Source of the DNA: Micromonospora citrea
GTDB lineage: Bacteria > Actinomycetota > Actinomycetes > Mycobacteriales > Micromonosporaceae
NCBI RefSeq assembly: GCF_900090315.1
Contig: NZ_FMHZ01000002.1
Coordinates: 1,900,501-1,964,500 of the forward strand
Length of the DNA: 64,000 nucleotides
Direction: 5' to 3'
Shown piece by piece: positions 1 through 9,692 of the stretch; position 1 is the stretch's first letter; every line of letters starts with the position of its first letter. The notes under the pieces were generated by a model. The model was not told where the DNA came from and made no database searches. It was given only the letters and a program-made list of their open reading frames with translations. The position numbers were made by a program, and so were the translations under genes.

Positions 1-460
1 CGCAGCAGGCAACACGGGCAGCAGGCGGGTGGCGGGCCGGGGGGTGGTGGCTGGCGGGCGGGGGGTGGCGGTGGATCTTGGCAGGGAAGTGGCCCCTGGA
101 GGGGCCCTTGGGTACCAGGATCGGCGGGAAGGCGGCGAACGGCGGCGGTCGGGGCGGCCCGTCGTCCAGGTCGGCGACCGTCACCCGGTGCGCCGAACCT
201 CAGGTGGGACCGGCCAGTTTGCCCGTCGTGCCAGCCGAGGTGGGACCGGCGAGTTTGCCCGTCGTGCCAGACCCCGTCACCCGCTGAGGCCGGGCGGGCC
301 GCGACACCGCCGACGTCACACCCCGAACGGCCCCGTCACCCGCTGAGGCCGGGCGGGCGGTGACGCTGCCGGGGTGGGACGTCGGAGGCGTCACCGCCGG
401 TCGGCGCGGGACGCCGGGCAGCGTGCGGTGCAGGTCGGCGTCACCGCCGGTCGGTCTGCG
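1..460. repeat. Non-coding edge region with three pairs of short direct repeats
   Basis: No convincing gene is visible here; the open frames have poor protein character and overlap on both strands. Three direct-repeat pairs are seen. A 32-bp unit beginning GGTGGGACCGGC occurs at 203-234 and 239-270 (period 36, one difference). A 28-bp unit beginning CCCCGTCACCCGC occurs at 272-299 and 331-358. An 18-bp unit, GGCGTCACCGCCGGTCGG, occurs at 387-404 and 437-454. The repeats look like slippage-type intergenic sequence. The left neighbour lies outside the window. Confidence 0.6.
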
Positions 461-550
461 TCACTGACGGGTGTCCATCGAGGTCTGCAGCGCGCGGCGC
501 ATCTGCTCGCGGGCCTCGTCGGTGGTCTCGGGCTTGGGCTTGTTCGGCAT
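461..550 (-). CDS. Small conserved-looking hypothetical protein, 29 residues
   Basis: A short frame starting MPNKPKPETTDEAREQM and ending with a TGA codon encodes a charged, helix-prone 29-residue peptide. A purine-rich ribosome binding site (GGAAGGGG) lies about six bases upstream of the ATG. Third codon positions are almost all G or C, as in real genes of this genome. I do not recognise a function. Similar tiny proteins beginning MPNKP are, from memory, seen in related actinomycetes, but this is not proven here. It stands alone between repeat-rich DNA on the left and an empty stretch on the right. Confidence 0.55.
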   Translation of the reverse strand: MPNKPKPETTDEAREQMRRALQTSMDTRQ

Positions 551-856
551 GGTGGTCCCCTTCCAGGGCGCGGGCCACCGACACGACGGCGGCCCTCACG
601 GGCGGCGTGCTGAGCGCCCGGCAGCGGTCCGGGGTCACCGGAGCAGCTGGTGGGCAGCGTGAGCCCGGGTCGATCGACCCTGGAGGGAGGTGTTGCCGGG
701 TGTGGCCGCACCGCCCACGACCAGCGCCGCCACACGACGCCGGCCGATTCCCAAGCTATCGTTCAGGTCCACATGCTGCCCACGGTTCCCGCGATCTGGA
801 CTCACGTTGGTCCGTCGGGCGGGTGCCGCCACGATCGGGGGATGCGGCGTCGGCGG
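551..856. other. Gene-free stretch, about 300 bases
   Basis: No supported gene. Open frames on both strands lack ribosome binding sites and give low-complexity Arg/Ala/Pro-rich products. It should hold the promoter of the 29-residue gene on its left and the 3' end of the membrane-protein pair on its right. No clear terminator was recognised. Confidence 0.4.
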
Positions 857-1069
857 TCAGCGGGCCAGGAAGTGCCAGCCGAGCCACCACCAGAAGCCGA
901 ACAGCCCGATCCGGCCGACCGGCACCGGGCCCACCTCGTAGCGCATGACGTACGCGCAGACCTCCCCGAGGGTCGGGATCCGGGAGCCCTCCCGCCGGGC
1001 GGCCCACTCCACGGCGGCGAAGAGCGCCAGCGCCACCAGAAAGCCGCCGATCGCCAGTGCACGCATCAT
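857..1069 (-). CDS. Small membrane protein, DUF6186-like, 70 residues
   Basis: The product starts MMRALAIGGFLVALAL, giving one hydrophobic helix over residues 3-20. A short charged loop follows (EWAARREGSR), and then a Trp-rich second hydrophobic segment ends in FGFWWWLGWHFLAR. Length and pattern resemble the small actinobacterial DUF6186 family (recalled, not searched). The ATG overlaps the stop codon of the upstream gene by four bases (ATGA), so the two are almost certainly co-translated. Function unknown; the Trp-rich C-terminus suggests an interfacial membrane anchor, which is inference. Confidence 0.7.
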   Translation of the reverse strand: MMRALAIGGFLVALALFAAVEWAARREGSRIPTLGEVCAYVMRYEVGPVPVGRIGLFGFWWWLGWHFLAR

Positions 1070-1473
1070 CGCCGCACCAACCCCCAGAACGCCGACAGCC
1101 AGGCCAGCCAGGCCGCCGAGCGGACCAACCGGTCCTCCAGCAGCGGGTCGGCCAGCCGGGAGAAGGTGGGAAACTCGTCCCCCGCCGCCAGCACGAACGT
1201 GGTGCCCTCGAAGACCCCGAAGACCACCACCGGCAGGGCCCACCAGGCCGCCGGGGCGCCGAGCCGCCGGGGTGCGGGCCGCCGGGGCACCCGGTTGCTC
1301 AGGCCCAGCCAGATCAGTACGCCGCCGGTGCCGAGGGTCCAGAGGTTGGCCTCCGTCGAGAACGACGGAAACCGGCCGCCGACCAGCGAGAGGCAGACGA
1401 GCACCGGCACGGTGACGGCGGGACGGTCCCAGGCGCGGGGCGCCTCGACGGTGAGCTCGTGGGGCTGCTCCAT
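1066..1473 (-). CDS. Hypothetical multi-pass membrane protein, 135 residues
   Basis: The predicted protein has about four hydrophobic stretches: VTVPVLVCLSLVGG, a segment around LGTGGVLIWLGL, AWWALPVVVFGVFEG, and the C-terminal AAWLAWLSAFWGLVRR. A basic proline-rich loop ([10 protein letters not shown]) lies between the second and third. No enzymatic motif is visible. It overlaps the DUF6186-like gene by four bases, so both probably form a two-gene operon encoding a membrane pair. I do not recognise the family. Confidence 0.65.
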   Translation of the reverse strand: MEQPHELTVEAPRAWDRPAVTVPVLVCLSLVGGRFPSFSTEANLWTLGTGGVLIWLGLSNRVPRRPAPRRLGAPAAWWALPVVVFGVFEGTTFVLAAGDEFPTFSRLADPLLEDRLVRSAAWLAWLSAFWGLVRR

Positions 1474-1557
1474 CCCGCGATTCTCCCCGTACTCGCCGGC
1501 CCCGGAAAGACGGACACTCCCCCGAGCTGACCCTGATCTTTCCCGGCGAGGGGCCGG

Positions 1558-2640
1558 TCAGCGCCGGACCGGCCCCGTCAGCGCGCCGCCGAGCTCCGCG
1601 CGGATCCGGTCGACGACCTCGTCGACGGTGCCCCGACCGGTGAATCCGGCGGCGAAGCGGTGCCCGCCGCCGCCCAGCGCGACCGCCACCCGGCTGACGT
1701 CCACCGCGCCCTTGCTGCGCATGGAAACCGCCCAGTCGCCGGTCGCGGTCTGCTTGACCACGCAGCTCACGTCGGCCTCGGCGGTGCACCGGACCGAGTC
1801 GATGAGCGCCTCGAGCACGTACGGCCGCTGGTCGTGCCGGGCCAGGTCGTCCTGGGTCGCGTACGTCCAGACGAGGCCGTGCCCGGCGGCCGCGGCGGGC
1901 TCCAGGCGTGCCCGGCCGAGCACCTCGCCGAACAGGCGCACGGCGCCGAAGGGCCGGGTGTCGAAGATCCGACGGGAGATGTCGCCGGGGCGGATGCCGG
2001 TGGCGAGCAGGCGCGCCGCGAGCTGGTGCACCGCCGGGGTGGTCGCCTCGAACCGGAACGAGCCGGTGTCGGTGCTCAGGGCGACGTAGAGGCACTCCGC
2101 GATGGCCGCGTCCAGGTCGACGCCGAGCCGGGCGAGCAGCTCCTCGGCGACCACCGAGGTGGCCGCCGCGTGCCGGTCCACCAGGTTGACGCGGCCGAAG
2201 CGGGTGTTCGACGCGTGGTGGTCGAGCACCAGCGCGCCGCCGGCGGTGGCCAGCCGGTCGGCCAGCTCGCCGAGCCGGGACTCGCTGGCCGCGTCGAAGC
2301 AGATGACCAGCTCGGGGTCGGCGTACGCCTCGGTCGCCGGCACGAGCAGGTCGAGCCCGGGCAGCTCACGGAACGACTCCGGCACCTCCGGCGGGCCGGG
2401 GAAGGTGGCCTGCATTTGGCGTACGCCGAGCCGGCGCAGCCCGAGGCCGAAGCCGAGCATGCTGCCCAGCGCGTCGCCGTCGGGGTTGACGTGGCAGATG
2501 AGCAGCACCCGCCCGTCCGGCGGCAGGGCCCGCACCGCCGCCACGGCCGCCGCCCAGTCGGCCTCGGTCGGGCCGGAGTCGGCCGGCGGCGTCGCCTCGG
2601 CGAGTGCGCCACCGGCCGGGTCTCCGGAGGTTCCGGTCAC
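1558..2640 (-). CDS. nrnA: DHH-family phosphoesterase (NrnA-like nanoRNase / pAp phosphatase)
   Basis: A 360-residue DHH-DHHA1 phosphoesterase. Members degrade 2-5 nucleotide RNAs and convert 3'-phosphoadenosine 5'-phosphate to AMP; some also hydrolyse cyclic-di-AMP or pApA. The metal-binding motif HVNPDGDAL sits at residues 50-58, an Asp of motif II in VICFDAAS near 116, and the DHH triad at 140-142 (LDHHASN). The DHHA1 substrate-binding motif GGGGHRFAAGF starts at residue 323. Its start overlaps the stop of rbfA by four bases. The infB-rbfA-nrnA order is conserved in actinobacteria, which fits a role in RNA turnover linked to translation. The first 35 residues are Ala/Pro-rich and probably disordered. 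Confidence 0.93.
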   Translation of the reverse strand: MTGTSGDPAGGALAEATPPADSGPTEADWAAAVAAVRALPPDGRVLLICHVNPDGDALGSMLGFGLGLRRLGVRQMQATFPGPPEVPESFRELPGLDLLVPATEAYADPELVICFDAASESRLGELADRLATAGGALVLDHHASNTRFGRVNLVDRHAAATSVVAEELLARLGVDLDAAIAECLYVALSTDTGSFRFEATTPAVHQLAARLLATGIRPGDISRRIFDTRPFGAVRLFGEVLGRARLEPAAAAGHGLVWTYATQDDLARHDQRPYVLEALIDSVRCTAEADVSCVVKQTATGDWAVSMRSKGAVDVSRVAVALGGGGHRFAAGFTGRGTVDEVVDRIRAELGGALTGPVRR

Positions 2641-3128
2641 CGACGGTCCCCGCCCCGGGGGGTATCGTCCTCGTCCTCGTCCTCGTCGCCCTGGGCGGCC
2701 TCGTCCTCGTCCTCCTCCAGCCGGTACGGCTGGGCCTCGCCCGCGTACTCGGCCCTGGCGGCGAGCCGTTGCACCTCGGCGTCGGCGTTGCGGGCCTGGG
2801 CGAGCAGGTCGTCGATGTGCTTGACCTGGTCCTGCACGTCGTCGAGGACGAAGGTCAGGGTCGGCGAGTGCCGCAGCCCGAGCGCCTTGCCGACCGTGCT
2901 GCGCAGCATGCCCTTGGCGCTCTCCAGCGCCGCGGCGGTGCCGGCCTGGGCCGCCGCGTCGCCGAGCACCGTGTAGAACACGGTCGCGTCACGCAGGTCG
3001 GCGGTGATCCGGGCGTCGGTGATGGTGATCATGCCAAGCCGGGGGTCCTTGATCTGGCTGCGCACCACCGACGCGACCAGTTCACGCACCCGCTCCGCGT
3101 GCCGGCGTACCTTGGCCGGATCCGACAT
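2637..3128 (-). CDS. rbfA: 30S ribosome-binding factor RbfA
   Basis: RbfA binds the immature 30S subunit near helix 1 of 16S rRNA and is needed for late 16S processing and cold adaptation. The 163-residue product has the KH-like core: MSDPAKVRRHAERVRE, then LVASVVRSQIKDPRLG and MITITDARITADLRDATVF. A highly acidic, probably disordered C-terminal tail (EEDEDEAAQGDEDEDE) follows. The ATG is preceded by a strong GGAGG site at good spacing. It overlaps the downstream nrnA gene by four bases. A 14-bp palindrome (3160-3173) lies about 33 bases upstream. Confidence 0.96.
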   Translation of the reverse strand: MSDPAKVRRHAERVRELVASVVRSQIKDPRLGMITITDARITADLRDATVFYTVLGDAAAQAGTAAALESAKGMLRSTVGKALGLRHSPTLTFVLDDVQDQVKHIDDLLAQARNADAEVQRLAARAEYAGEAQPYRLEEDEDEAAQGDEDEDEDDTPRGGDRR

Positions 3129-3451
3129 ATCGCCACCTCCACGGCGTCCCGCTCCCAGCCGTCACCGGTGACGCGGAGCGCCCCCGGAGCCGACCGGCCA
3201 ACATCTCGAACACTACCCGCGCGGCAACCGCCGCCGCGCGCCGCCGGTGGTGCGCCAACCCGGCCGCGGTGGCCCCGGCACACCCCACGCCGACGGGGTC
3301 ACGCCCGCCGCGCGCATCCGCGCCGCCGGCCCCGTCCTCCGCCGGCCCACAGGGCCACAGGGCCCGCGCCGACCTTGTCACCCCGCCCGGCGCGTACGGG
3401 TCCACGCCGGCCCCGTCACGCCGGGGCGCGCAGGTGCGCGCGCCCGGCGGG
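3129..3451. other. Gap between DUF503 gene and rbfA, with a 14-bp palindrome
   Basis: No gene is supported in these 323 bases. A perfect palindrome, CGTCACCGGTGACG, lies at 3160-3173, 32-45 bases upstream of the rbfA start. It could be an operator or the base of a small 5'-UTR hairpin. The remainder is very G+C-rich and contains no clear terminator. Confidence 0.5.
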
Positions 3452-3745
3452 TCAGTCCTCCTCGCCGTAGAGCCGCCGGCGCACCGAGAGCAACTCGGCC
3501 TCCGGCCGGCCGGCCACCAGGCGCTCGCAGGAGTCCAGCACCTCGCGGACGTGCGACGCCTCGGCGGCCACCACGGCCACGGCTATCTCGGCCCGACCGT
3601 GCAGGTCCAACGCCCCGACCTCGGCGGCCGAGACCTCGAAGCGGCGCAGGGCCGCCACGATCGGGCGTACGTATGATCTCTTGGCCTTGAGCGACCGGGA
3701 GTCGCCCGGCAGCAGCAGGTCGAAGACCGCGGTTCCGGTGAACAT
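3452..3745 (-). CDS. DUF503 domain protein (YlxP-like)
   Basis: A 97-residue protein of the DUF503/YlxP family, small alpha-beta proteins encoded next to infB and rbfA in many bacteria and implicated in ribosome maturation. The core motif LLPGDSRSLKAKRSYVRPIV near the N-terminus is the family hallmark (SLKxKR). I chose the ATG giving MFTGTAVFDL because it aligns with the usual start; a longer reading (3784) would add a non-conserved leader containing the infB terminator stem. It sits between infB and rbfA, as in other actinomycetes. The molecular function is not settled. Confidence 0.88.
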   Translation of the reverse strand: MFTGTAVFDLLLPGDSRSLKAKRSYVRPIVAALRRFEVSAAEVGALDLHGRAEIAVAVVAAEASHVREVLDSCERLVAGRPEAELLSVRRRLYGEED

Positions 3746-3777
3746 CGCCCCGGACGATACCCGGCCGGACCCCCACA

Positions 3778-3819
3778 TGATCAAGGGGTTTACGCCTTTC
3801 GGCGTAAACCCCTTGATCA
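3778..3819 (-). terminator. Perfect 19-bp hairpin terminator after infB
   Basis: Two exact 19-base arms (3778-3796 and 3801-3819) enclose four bases. Read as minus-strand RNA the loop is GAAA closed by C-G, a stable GNRA tetraloop. It lies 14 bases past the infB stop. No U-tract follows, which is common for actinobacterial terminators. The right arm's distance to the DUF503 start means it could also insulate that gene. Confidence 0.85.
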
Positions 3820-3832
3820 GTGGTTCACCGGA

Positions 3833-6829
3833 TCAGGCGCGAGCCTTCTCCCGCATCTCGAAGGTCTCGATGATGTCGCCGACCTGGACGTTGTTGTAAC
3901 CACCCAGGGTCAGACCACACTCGAAGCCCTCGCGAACCTCCGTGGCGTCGTCCTTGAACCGCTTGAGCGAGCTGATGGTGAGGTTGTCCGCCACCACCGA
4001 GCCGTCGCGCAGCAGGCGCGCCTTGGCGTTGCGCCGGATGACACCCGACCGGACGATGCAACCGGAGATGTTGCCGACCTTGGACGAGCGGAAGACGTCG
4101 CGGATCTCCGCGCTGCCCAGCTCGACCTCCTCGTACTCCGGCTTGAGCAGCCCCTTGAGCGCGGCGTCGATCTCCTCGATGGCCTGGTAGATGACGGTGT
4201 AGTACCGGATCTCCACGCCCTCGCGGTCGGCCATCTCGCGGACCTTGTTGGCGGCCCGCACGTTGAAGCCGATGATCGTGACCGCCTCGGACGAGGCGCT
4301 CGCGAGCATGACGTCGCTCTCGGTGATCGCACCCACGCCCCGGTGGATGATCCTGAGCTGGACCTCCTCCGGGATGTCGAGGTTGAACAGCGCGTCCTCG
4401 AGGGCCTCCACGGAACCGGAGACGTCGCCCTTGAGCACCAGGTTGAGCGAGGTCTTCTCGCCCTCCTTGAGCTGCTCCATGAGCGTCTCGAGGGTCGCCC
4501 GGCCGCGGGAGTTGGCGAACGCCGCCGCCCGCCGCCGCGCCTGCCGCTGCTCGGCGATCTGGCGCACCGTGCGGTCGTCCTCGGCCGCCAGGAAGGTGTC
4601 ACCCGCACCCGGCACCGCGGTCAGACCGAGCACCAGGACCGGACGGGCCGGACCCGCCTCGGCGACCTGGTTGCCGTTCTCGTCGAGCATCGCCCGGACC
4701 CGGCCGTGCGCCCCGCCGGCGACGATCGAGTCGCCCGCCCGCAGGGTGCCCTTCTGCACCAGCACCGTCGCCACCGCACCGCGGCCCTTGTCCAGGTGCG
4801 CCTCGATGGCCACACCCTGCGCCGGCCCGTCGATCGGAGCGGTCAGCTCCAGCGACGCGTCGGCGGTCAGCAGGACCGCCTCGAGCAGGTCGTCGATGCC
4901 GATGCCCGGCTTCGCCGCCACGTTGACGAACATCGTGTCGCCGCCGTACTCCTCGGCGACCAGCCCGTACTCGGTCAGCTGCTGGCGGACCTTGTCCGGG
5001 TTGGCCTCCGGCTTGTCGACCTTGTTGACCGCCACCACGATCGGCACGTCGGCCGCCTTGGCGTGGTTCAACGCCTCGATCGTCTGCGGCATCACGCCGT
5101 CGTCGGCCGCCACCACCAGCACCACGATGTCGGTGACCTGGGCACCACGGGCACGCATGGCGGTGAACGCCTCGTGACCCGGGGTGTCGATGAAGGTCAC
5201 CGCCCGGTCCTCGCCCTCGTGCGGGACGTGGACCTGGTAGGCCCCGATGTGCTGGGTGATGCCACCCGCCTCGCCGGCCACGACGTTCGCCTTGCGGATC
5301 GCGTCGAGCAGCTTGGTCTTACCGTGGTCGACGTGACCCATGACGGTCACCACCGGCGCACGGCTGACCAGGCGGTCCTCCGCGACCTCGGCGTCGAGGT
5401 CGATGTTGAACTGCGCGAGCAGCTCGCGGTCCTCGTCCTCCGGGCTGACGATCTGCACGTTGAAGCCGAGGTGCTCACCCAGCAGCAGCAGGGTGTCGTC
5501 GGAGCAGGACTGGGTCGCGGTGACCATCTCGCCCAGGTTGAACATCTCCTGGACCAGCGAACCCGGGTTGGCGTTGATCTTGTCGGCGAAGTCCGACAGC
5601 GAGGCGCCACGGGAGAGCCTGATGACCTGACCCTGACCCCGGGGAGCGCCCGAGCTCATGGTCGGGGCCGACAGGTTGTCGAACTCCTGTCTGCGCTGCT
5701 TCTTGGACTTGCGACCACGGGTCGGCCGGCCACCCGGACGCCCGAAGGCGCCCGCGGCGCCGCCGCCACGGCCACGACCGCCGCCACCGGGACGACCGCC
5801 GCCACCGGCCGGGGCACCCGGACGGAAACCGCCACCGGGAGCACCGCCGCCGCCACCGGGACCGCCGCGGTAGCCACCGCCGCCGCCACCGGGACCGCCG
5901 CGGAAACCACCGCCGCCGCCACCGCCACCGGGACCGCCGCGGAAACCACCGCCGCCACCGGGACGACCCGCGCCGCCACCGGGGCCGCCACGCCCGCCGC
6001 CGGGACCGCCGGGGCGGCCGGTGGTGGGGCGCTGGCTCGGCATGGACGCCGGGCTGGGCCGGGGCGGCATGGAGGCCGGGCTGGGCCGCGGCGGCATGCC
6101 CGCCGGGCTGGGCCGGGGGCCACCGGCACCGGCGGCCGGCGGCCGCTGCTGCTGGCCGCCCTGGATGCCGAACGGGTTGTTGCCGGCGCCGCGCGCCGGC
6201 GGACGACCGCCCGGCCGGGCGCCCGGACCCGGCTGCGGGGCGCCGGGACGACCCGCGGCCGGGGAACCCGGACGGGGCGGCACGGCGTTCGGGCCGGGAC
6301 GCGGACCCGGACGGGGACCACCCTCGGTCGGGGGCTCCCGTCGGACGTTCTCCCGCTGCTGCTGGCGGGCGGCCTGCGCGGCCTTGACCGCGGCCTCCTG
6401 CTCAGCCTTGAGCGCGGCGGCGCGCGCCTCGGCGGCCGCCACCTCGATGTCGTGCGCGCTCGCCGGCTTGGCGACCGGGGTCGCCGCCTGCGGCGGGCCG
6501 GGGACCGGGCCCTTGGGCTTCGGTCCGGGGGTCGGCGCGGCCGGCCGCCGGGGCGGCATCGGCTTGGCCGAGACCCGGGGGGCACCCGGGGTCGGGGGCG
6601 GCGTCGGGGTCGGTGCCGGGCTCGGGGCCGCCGCCGGCGGGGCGGTCGGCGCCGAGGAACCACCGGCGGACGCGACGAATGCGCCACGCAGCCGTCGGGC
6701 GACGGGCGCCTCGACGGTGCTGGACGCGGACTTCACGAACTCGCCCATCTCCTTGAGCTTGGCGAGAACGGTCTTGCTTTCGACCCCGAGCTCTTTTGCA
6801 AGCTCGTGTACGCGGGCCTTACCTGCCAC
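3833..6829 (-). CDS. infB: Translation initiation factor IF-2
   Basis: IF-2 is the GTPase that delivers initiator fMet-tRNA to the 30S subunit and promotes subunit joining. The 998-residue product begins [18 protein letters not shown], the IF2_N helical module. A long Pro/Ala then Gly/Arg-rich disordered region follows (roughly residues 55-380). A second IF2_N-type module precedes the G domain near residue 495, with GHVDHGKT (G1), DTPGHEAF (G3) and NKVDKPE (G4). Domains II-IV complete the protein. The GTG at 6827-6829 was chosen because GAGGAG sits about six bases upstream; an in-frame GTG at 6841 would overlap that site. It is downstream of ylxR and nusA and ends at a strong hairpin. Confidence 0.97.
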   Translation of the reverse strand: MAGKARVHELAKELGVESKTVLAKLKEMGEFVKSASSTVEAPVARRLRGAFVASAGGSSAPTAPPAAAPSPAPTPTPPPTPGAPRVSAKPMPPRRPAAPTPGPKPKGPVPGPPQAATPVAKPASAHDIEVAAAEARAAALKAEQEAAVKAAQAARQQQRENVRREPPTEGGPRPGPRPGPNAVPPRPGSPAAGRPGAPQPGPGARPGGRPPARGAGNNPFGIQGGQQQRPPAAGAGGPRPSPAGMPPRPSPASMPPRPSPASMPSQRPTTGRPGGPGGGRGGPGGGAGRPGGGGGFRGGPGGGGGGGGFRGGPGGGGGGYRGGPGGGGGAPGGGFRPGAPAGGGGRPGGGGRGRGGGAAGAFGRPGGRPTRGRKSKKQRRQEFDNLSAPTMSSGAPRGQGQVIRLSRGASLSDFADKINANPGSLVQEMFNLGEMVTATQSCSDDTLLLLGEHLGFNVQIVSPEDEDRELLAQFNIDLDAEVAEDRLVSRAPVVTVMGHVDHGKTKLLDAIRKANVVAGEAGGITQHIGAYQVHVPHEGEDRAVTFIDTPGHEAFTAMRARGAQVTDIVVLVVAADDGVMPQTIEALNHAKAADVPIVVAVNKVDKPEANPDKVRQQLTEYGLVAEEYGGDTMFVNVAAKPGIGIDDLLEAVLLTADASLELTAPIDGPAQGVAIEAHLDKGRGAVATVLVQKGTLRAGDSIVAGGAHGRVRAMLDENGNQVAEAGPARPVLVLGLTAVPGAGDTFLAAEDDRTVRQIAEQRQARRRAAAFANSRGRATLETLMEQLKEGEKTSLNLVLKGDVSGSVEALEDALFNLDIPEEVQLRIIHRGVGAITESDVMLASASSEAVTIIGFNVRAANKVREMADREGVEIRYYTVIYQAIEEIDAALKGLLKPEYEEVELGSAEIRDVFRSSKVGNISGCIVRSGVIRRNAKARLLRDGSVVADNLTISSLKRFKDDATEVREGFECGLTLGGYNNVQVGDIIETFEMREKARA

Positions 6830-6922
6830 TGCACTCCTCACTCCGAGGTCGTGCGGGCAGCACCCGCAGCGACCTCACTCGTGCACTTGAAGCCTGGTCA
6901 TTTCAGGGACTTCATCGTGTGC

Positions 6923-7255
6923 TCATGTCGGTCGTCCTACCCTGCTAGCGACCCTCGCCCGGTCGGGCTGACCGGACGTAGTGGTTGGCGCATCGACGTG
7001 CTCGGCAAGCTCACCGTGGTCGAGGACCCCGGTGATGCGCAGCGCCCGCCCGAAGGCGCGCCGCCGCACCGCTTGCGCGAAGCAGGCCGGATCCGGGTGC
7101 ATGTTCGCTCCCCGACCCGGCAGCCTGCGGGCCGGATCGGGCCGAAGGCTGTGACCAGCCTCGTCGCCGACCGCGACGATCCGCAGCAATTCGCTGGCCG
7201 GCGCACGACGCCGGCAACCCACACAGGTGCGCTCCGGCAGCGCGCGTCGTACCAC
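6923..7255 (-). CDS. ylxR: YlxR / RnpM family RNA-binding protein
   Basis: A 110-residue DUF448 protein. Family members bind RNA, and in Bacillus the homologue modulates RNase P. The signature ERTCVGCRRRAPASELLRIV opens the protein, followed by GRGANMHPDPACFAQAVRRR, which carries the GRGA and C-terminal Cys of the family. The C-terminal 30 residues are divergent and probably disordered. It lies 16 bases downstream of nusA and 93 bases upstream of infB, the standard nusA-ylxR-infB order. Confidence 0.94.
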   Translation of the reverse strand: MVRRALPERTCVGCRRRAPASELLRIVAVGDEAGHSLRPDPARRLPGRGANMHPDPACFAQAVRRRAFGRALRITGVLDHGELAEHVDAPTTTSGQPDRARVASRVGRPT

Positions 7256-7271
7256 TGGAGGAAGTCTACCC

Positions 7272-8315
7272 CTAGGCGCCCGAGATCGCGCCGCCCGGTT
7301 CCGGGACGTGATCAGCCCCGCCCCGGCCCGCCGCGCCGGCCTGCTCCGCGTCGGACCGGATGTCGATCCGCCAACCGGTCAACCGGGCGGCAAGCCGGGC
7401 ATTCTGCCCCTCCCTGCCGATGGCGAGGGAGAGCTGGAAGTCCGGAACGGTCACCCGGGCCGTCCGGCTGGCCAGGTCGACCACCTCGACCCGCAGCGCC
7501 TTGGCCGGCGACAGCGCGTTGCCGACGAAGGTGGCCGGATCGTCCGACCAGTCGATGATGTCGATCTTCTCGCCGTGCAGCTCGCTCATCACGGCCCGGA
7601 CCCGCTGGCCCATCGGGCCGATGCAGGCACCCTTGGCGTTCACGCCCTGAGCGGTGGAACGGACCGCGATCTTCGTACGGTGACCCGCCTCACGCGCGAT
7701 CGCGGCGATCTCCACGGTGCCGTCGGCGATCTCCGGCACCTCCAGCGCGAAGAGCTTCTTCACCAGGGCCGGGTGCGAGCGGGACAACGTCACCTGCGGG
7801 CCACGCAGCCCCTTGGCCACGTGCACCACCACGCAGCGGATCCGCTCGCCGTGCTGGGGATCCTCGCCCGGGACCTGCTCGGACTGGGGCAGGACGCCCT
7901 CCAGCTTGCCCAGGTCGACGCTGATGATGCCCTTCTCGCGGCGGGTCTCGTGCGCCTGCACCACGCCGGTGACCAGGTCGCCGTCGCGGCCGACGTACTC
8001 GCCGAAGTGCACCTCGTCGGTGGCCTCCCGCAGCCGCTGGAGGATCACCTGCTTGGCGGTCATGGCGGCGATCCGACCGAAGTCGTGCGGGGTGTCGTCC
8101 CACTCCCGCACCACGGTGCCGTCGTCGTCCAGCTCCTGCGCGTAGACCAGGGCCGCGCCGGACTTACGGTCGATCTCCACCCGGGCGTGGGGTTCCGCCC
8201 CCTCGGTGTGCCGGTAGGCGGTCAGCAGCGCGGTCTCGATCGCCGCGAGGATCGTGTCGAACGGGATCTCCCGCTCGCGCTCGAGTGCGCGCAGCGCCGC
8301 GAGGTCGATGTTCAC
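7272..8315 (-). CDS. nusA: Transcription termination/antitermination factor NusA
   Basis: NusA binds RNA polymerase and modulates pausing, termination and antitermination. The 347-residue product has the N-terminal RNAP-binding domain ([19 protein letters not shown]), then an S1 domain around [18 protein letters not shown]. Two KH domains follow, with [20 protein letters not shown] in KH1 and [19 protein letters not shown] in KH2. It lacks the acidic repeats of the E. coli protein, as is normal in actinobacteria. The start is GTG and overlaps the rimP stop by four bases (GTGA), so rimP and nusA are translationally coupled. Confidence 0.97.
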   Translation of the reverse strand: MNIDLAALRALEREREIPFDTILAAIETALLTAYRHTEGAEPHARVEIDRKSGAALVYAQELDDDGTVVREWDDTPHDFGRIAAMTAKQVILQRLREATDEVHFGEYVGRDGDLVTGVVQAHETRREKGIISVDLGKLEGVLPQSEQVPGEDPQHGERIRCVVVHVAKGLRGPQVTLSRSHPALVKKLFALEVPEIADGTVEIAAIAREAGHRTKIAVRSTAQGVNAKGACIGPMGQRVRAVMSELHGEKIDIIDWSDDPATFVGNALSPAKALRVEVVDLASRTARVTVPDFQLSLAIGREGQNARLAARLTGWRIDIRSDAEQAGAAGRGGADHVPEPGGAISGA

Positions 8316-9013
8316 CTCTCCTCGTCCTCCACATCATCTTCGTCGTCGAAGTCGTCGGTGTCGTCCATGTCGTCGGGTTCGTCCGTCTCCTCGATCTCGT
8401 CGAGGCGGTGGAACTCGACCTGCACCCGGCCGGGGCCGAGCTGTGCGTACGTCCAAGTGGCGGGGCCGGTGTCGGTCTCCAGCACCACGCGCTCGTCGTC
8501 GGCCTCGACCACCCGGCCGGTGACCTGCCGGTCACCGGCGGGCTGCTCGGCGCGCCGCCCGGGCGGGGCGGCGGCGCCGCGGGCGGTCACCTTGACCAGC
8601 CGCCCGACGTTGCGCCGCCAGTGCCGCGGCAGCGTCAGCGGCCGGTCCACGCCGGGCGAGCTGACCTCCAGCTGGTATTCCCCGGCGACGATGTCGCCGC
8701 CGGCCTCCTCGGCCGCGTCGAGGGCGGCGGAGACGGCCCGGGAGACCTCGGCGACGGCGTCCAGGTTGATCCCGCCGTCGGCGTCCACGATCACCCGCAC
8801 CACGTGCCGTCGGCCGGCGCGCGAGACGGAGAGGTCCTCCAGGTCGTAGCCCGCGCCGGCGACCACCGGCTCGATGACCTCACGCAGCCGGGCCCGCCGG
8901 GCGGCGAGGTCGCCGCGCGGGCCGCCGGCGCGTTCCCCGCCCCGGGGGGCCTCCGCGCGCCGGGGCCTGCCCGCCGGACCCGTCGACCTCGTGGCACGGC
9001 CACGCTGCGTCAT
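8312..9013 (-). CDS. rimP: Ribosome maturation factor RimP
   Basis: RimP is needed for 30S assembly. The 233-residue product has the alpha-beta N-terminal domain ([40 protein letters not shown]), the conserved [14 protein letters not shown] motif, and a C-terminal SH3-like domain with [15 protein letters not shown]. Two regions are unusual: an Arg/Gly-rich N-terminal extension of about 35 residues, and a very acidic tail ([20 protein letters not shown]). The ATG is preceded by an AAGGG/GGAG purine stretch. It is the first gene of the rimP-nusA-ylxR-infB unit and is divergent from the lipoprotein gene. Confidence 0.95.
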   Translation of the reverse strand: MTQRGRATRSTGPAGRPRRAEAPRGGERAGGPRGDLAARRARLREVIEPVVAGAGYDLEDLSVSRAGRRHVVRVIVDADGGINLDAVAEVSRAVSAALDAAEEAGGDIVAGEYQLEVSSPGVDRPLTLPRHWRRNVGRLVKVTARGAAAPPGRRAEQPAGDRQVTGRVVEADDERVVLETDTGPATWTYAQLGPGRVQVEFHRLDEIEETDEPDDMDDTDDFDDEDDVEDEER

Positions 9014-9167
9014 CTCCGCACCCTTCTCGTGATCGACGGCGCCCGGTCGGTCGCCATGCCGGCACGCCACCGGAGCTGACGCGCCGGTGGCTGCGCAGAG
9101 CGTAACGCGCCTGCCGTGCGCGGGACCGGGCGGCGCACCGACGCCGGTGACCCACGTACGGCGGGTG

Positions 9168-9692
9168 ATGGTGTTGACTTGTCCGGTGGCGACGGGCAGA
9201 ACGACGCAACGCGGCGGAGCAACCGGGCATTCCCGGCGAACAGTGCTGCGCGCCGGGACACTCCTGGCGCTCGGCGGGGCGGTCGCGCCGCTGACCGCCT
9301 GTGATCTTCTCGACCGCGGCGACGATCCCGCCCCCGGGCCCGACCCGCTCACGCCGCTGCTCGACGAGGCGCTCCGGCTCGCCGCCGCACACCGCGACGC
9401 GGTCGCGGCGCACCCCGCGCTGGCCGGGGTCCTCACCCCGATCGCCGAGGCGCACGGCGCGCACGCGGCCGAGCTGGCCCGGGTGATCGGCGTACCGCTG
9501 CCCTCGGCGCCCGCCACGGCCACCCCGGCTCCGGCGGGCGACCCGGCCGCGGCCCGGGCCGCGCTGCGCGAGCGCGAGGACGCCGGCCGGAAGAACGCGA
9601 CCAGCGCCTGCGCGGCGGCGCCGGCGGAGCGGGCCGCGCTGCTCGCCTCGATCGTCGCCGCGCGGGCGACGCACGTGGAGGCGCTGAGGTGA
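9168..9692 (+). CDS. Putative Tat-exported lipoprotein
   Basis: The N-terminus carries a twin-arginine type signal, [19 protein letters not shown], ending in a lipobox-like LTAC, so the mature protein should be lipid-anchored at Cys. The rest is Ala-rich and helical ([20 protein letters not shown]), reminiscent of four-helix ferritin-like proteins, and the next gene encodes a DUF4439 ferritin-like protein. The start is uncertain: ATG at 9168 or GTG at 9186, neither with a strong ribosome binding site. The stop overlaps the next start by four bases (GTGA). No function is known; a helical periplasmic-side partner of the DUF4439 protein is inferred. Confidence 0.72.
   Translation: MVLTCPVATGRTTQRGGATGHSRRTVLRAGTLLALGGAVAPLTACDLLDRGDDPAPGPDPLTPLLDEALRLAAAHRDAVAAHPALAGVLTPIAEAHGAHAAELARVIGVPLPSAPATATPAPAGDPAAARAALREREDAGRKNATSACAAAPAERAALLASIVAARATHVEALR

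Noticed and set aside
635..832. 65-codon minus-strand frame beginning MAAPARRTNVS
   Set aside because: No ribosome binding site and low-complexity product; competing frames on both strands are equally open.
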